Part shown: positions 4,979 through 5,772 of the stretch, piece by piece
Numbering within the stretch: the stretch's first letter is position 1
Layout of the letters: each line of letters opens with the position of its first letter
Assembly (NCBI GenBank): GCA_945645715.1
Contig: CALZFJ010000146.1
Coordinates: 1-5,772 of the forward strand
Direction of reading: 5' to 3'
Length of the DNA: 5,772 bases
Origin: an uncultured Prevotellaceae bacterium
GTDB taxonomy: Bacteria > Bacteroidota > Bacteroidia > Bacteroidales > Muribaculaceae
Position numbers and translations under genes: made by a program
Notes under the pieces: generated by a model
Told to the model about the DNA's origin: nothing
What the model saw: only the letters and a program-made list of their open reading frames with translations
Databases searched by the model: none

Positions 4979-5772
4979 ATGCACGAACCTAAATTGAGCG
5001 GTTTTGGGGGCTTCAAGCCCATACACTTCATCATTCCCGTGCTACTCGGCATTGCTGCAGTAGCCTGGATGTTTGCCGACGAGTTTGCCAATTTCAGCCT
5101 CTCGGCAATCCCATTCACCACCCGCACTGCAGTGTGCCTCGTGATAGTGGTGGCAATGGTCATTCTTCGCGAATTTGGAATGACGTGGCGTTACCGTGCC
5201 ATCACCGACTCCGACCTCTCCTGGCGCCGTGCCCTGCGCGTGTGCCTTATGTGCGAGTTCACCTCTGCTCTCACGCCAAGTGCCGTGGGCGGAAGCAGCG
5301 TAGCCATGGTGTTCATGAATATGCAGGGCATCAATTTCGGCCGCGCAACCACCCTGATGATAGTCACCCTGTTCCTCGACGAACTGTTTTTTGTGCTTTC
5401 GTGCCCCATTGTGGCGGTCTTCACGCCCATCGACAGCCTTTTTGGCAGCACACTCAGCACACAGTTCTCCGTGGGCATTCAGTGGGTATTCTGGGGTATC
5501 TACTCAGCCATAGCCCTCTGGACTGCGATTCTTTTCGTGGGAATAATGATAAAGCCATCGCTCATCAAGAGACCACTCGTAGCCATTTTCTCACTCCCAC
5601 TGCTACGCCGCTGGAAGCCATCGGTTGAGAAAATGACCGACAATATGGTAGCTGCCTCTCGCGACCTCCGCACGCGTACCCTCGGCTGGTGGCTCCGTGC
5701 CTTTGCAGGAACCGTGCTCCTTTGGGTGCCGCGCTATCTGCTCGTCGTCGCTCTATTTTGGGGACTCCTCCC
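4979..5772 (+). CDS. UPF0104 / LPG-synthase transmembrane-domain family protein, 3' end cut off by the window
   Basis: An open frame without a stop from ATG 4979 to the window edge gives 264 residues of a multispanning inner-membrane protein. Hydrophobic segments lie at about 14-32, 46-64, 85-113 (less regular), 123-148, 165-191 and 241-264. The phrase FTSALTPSAVGGSSVAMVF at 94-112 matches the conserved 'P-x-x-x-G-G' region of the YbhN/UPF0104 family (lysylphosphatidylglycerol synthase transmembrane region, flippase-like domain), followed by a DEL-containing segment at 134-136. Members with an attached synthase domain make or flip aminoacylated phospholipids. Those with only the membrane part, as far as visible here, have no firmly assigned reaction and are thought to act in lipid or polyprenyl-linked transport. 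Cationic loops (RWRY-like at 70-73, RR at 83-84, RR at 210-211) suggest cytoplasmic sides. No in-frame ATG upstream competes with this start. Whether a soluble domain follows cannot be seen. Confidence 0.85.
   Translation, partial: MHEPKLSGFGGFKPIHFIIPVLLGIAAVAWMFADEFANFSLSAIPFTTRTAVCLVIVVAMVILREFGMTWRYRAITDSDLSWRRALRVCLMCEFTSALTPSAVGGSSVAMVFMNMQGINFGRATTLMIVTLFLDELFFVLSCPIVAVFTPIDSLFGSTLSTQFSVGIQWVFWGIYSAIALWTAILFVGIMIKPSLIKRPLVAIFSLPLLRRWKPSVEKMTDNMVAASRDLRTRTLGWWLRAFAGTVLLWVPRYLLVVALFWGLL

Noticed and set aside
5134..5628. Plus-strand open frame of 164 codons inside the UPF0104 gene
   Set aside because: It is out of frame with the membrane protein. Its translation is rich in His, Arg and Pro without hydrophobic segments or a known motif, while the frame from 4979 gives a coherent membrane protein.
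4716..5772. Functional link between the tRNA gene and the neighbouring LPG-synthase-like membrane protein
   Set aside because: Lipid aminoacylation enzymes use charged tRNAs, but known ones use Lys, Ala and similar, not Met. No synthase domain is visible, and the genes are divergent with separate promoters. The proximity looks coincidental.

Overview
The window looks like chromosomal DNA from a gut-type Bacteroidales bacterium, possibly Muribaculaceae or a relative. Protein-coding parts are moderately GC-rich with many C-ending codons. The spacers are AT-rich and carry Bacteroidetes-type -7 boxes (TAnnTTTG) instead of -35/-10 boxes, and visible start codons lack clear Shine-Dalgarno sequences. 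The small secreted proteins are of a kind common in this order. The family-level placement is an inference; the order is fairly secure.

Layout, left to right. (1) An ATP-dependent helicase HrpB gene fills the first 2.4 kb. It is essentially complete but its true start probably lies just outside the left edge. (2) A promoter with a perfect TAACTTTG box precedes two exported-protein genes that overlap by ATGA. The first encodes a 159-residue secreted protein with a C-terminal part resembling a type IX secretion (Por) tail. The second encodes a 334-residue secreted alpha/beta hydrolase with an intact Ser-Asp-His triad and an unusual (D/G)-(F/W)-G triplet repeat where related esterases carry their lid. 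The two proteins share a short N-terminal motif. (3) A desulfoferrodoxin-type superoxide reductase gene follows on the same strand after 56 bp. (4) A spacer holds a degenerate 9-nt phased repeat and a strong bidirectional hairpin terminator. (5) A tRNA with anticodon CAU, probably elongator Met, is on the minus strand and converges on that terminator, with its own promoter upstream. (6) A multispanning membrane protein of the UPF0104 / lysylphosphatidylglycerol-synthase transmembrane family starts on the plus strand and runs off the right edge.

HrpB, the superoxide reductase, the tRNA and the UPF0104 protein are ordinary chromosomal genes, and I see no mobile element, CRISPR array or defence island. 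The least conventional part is the coupled secreted pair, above all the FG/WG-repeat insertion in the hydrolase. I read it as a possible exported esterase with a small partner protein. Nothing in the window shows the substrate.
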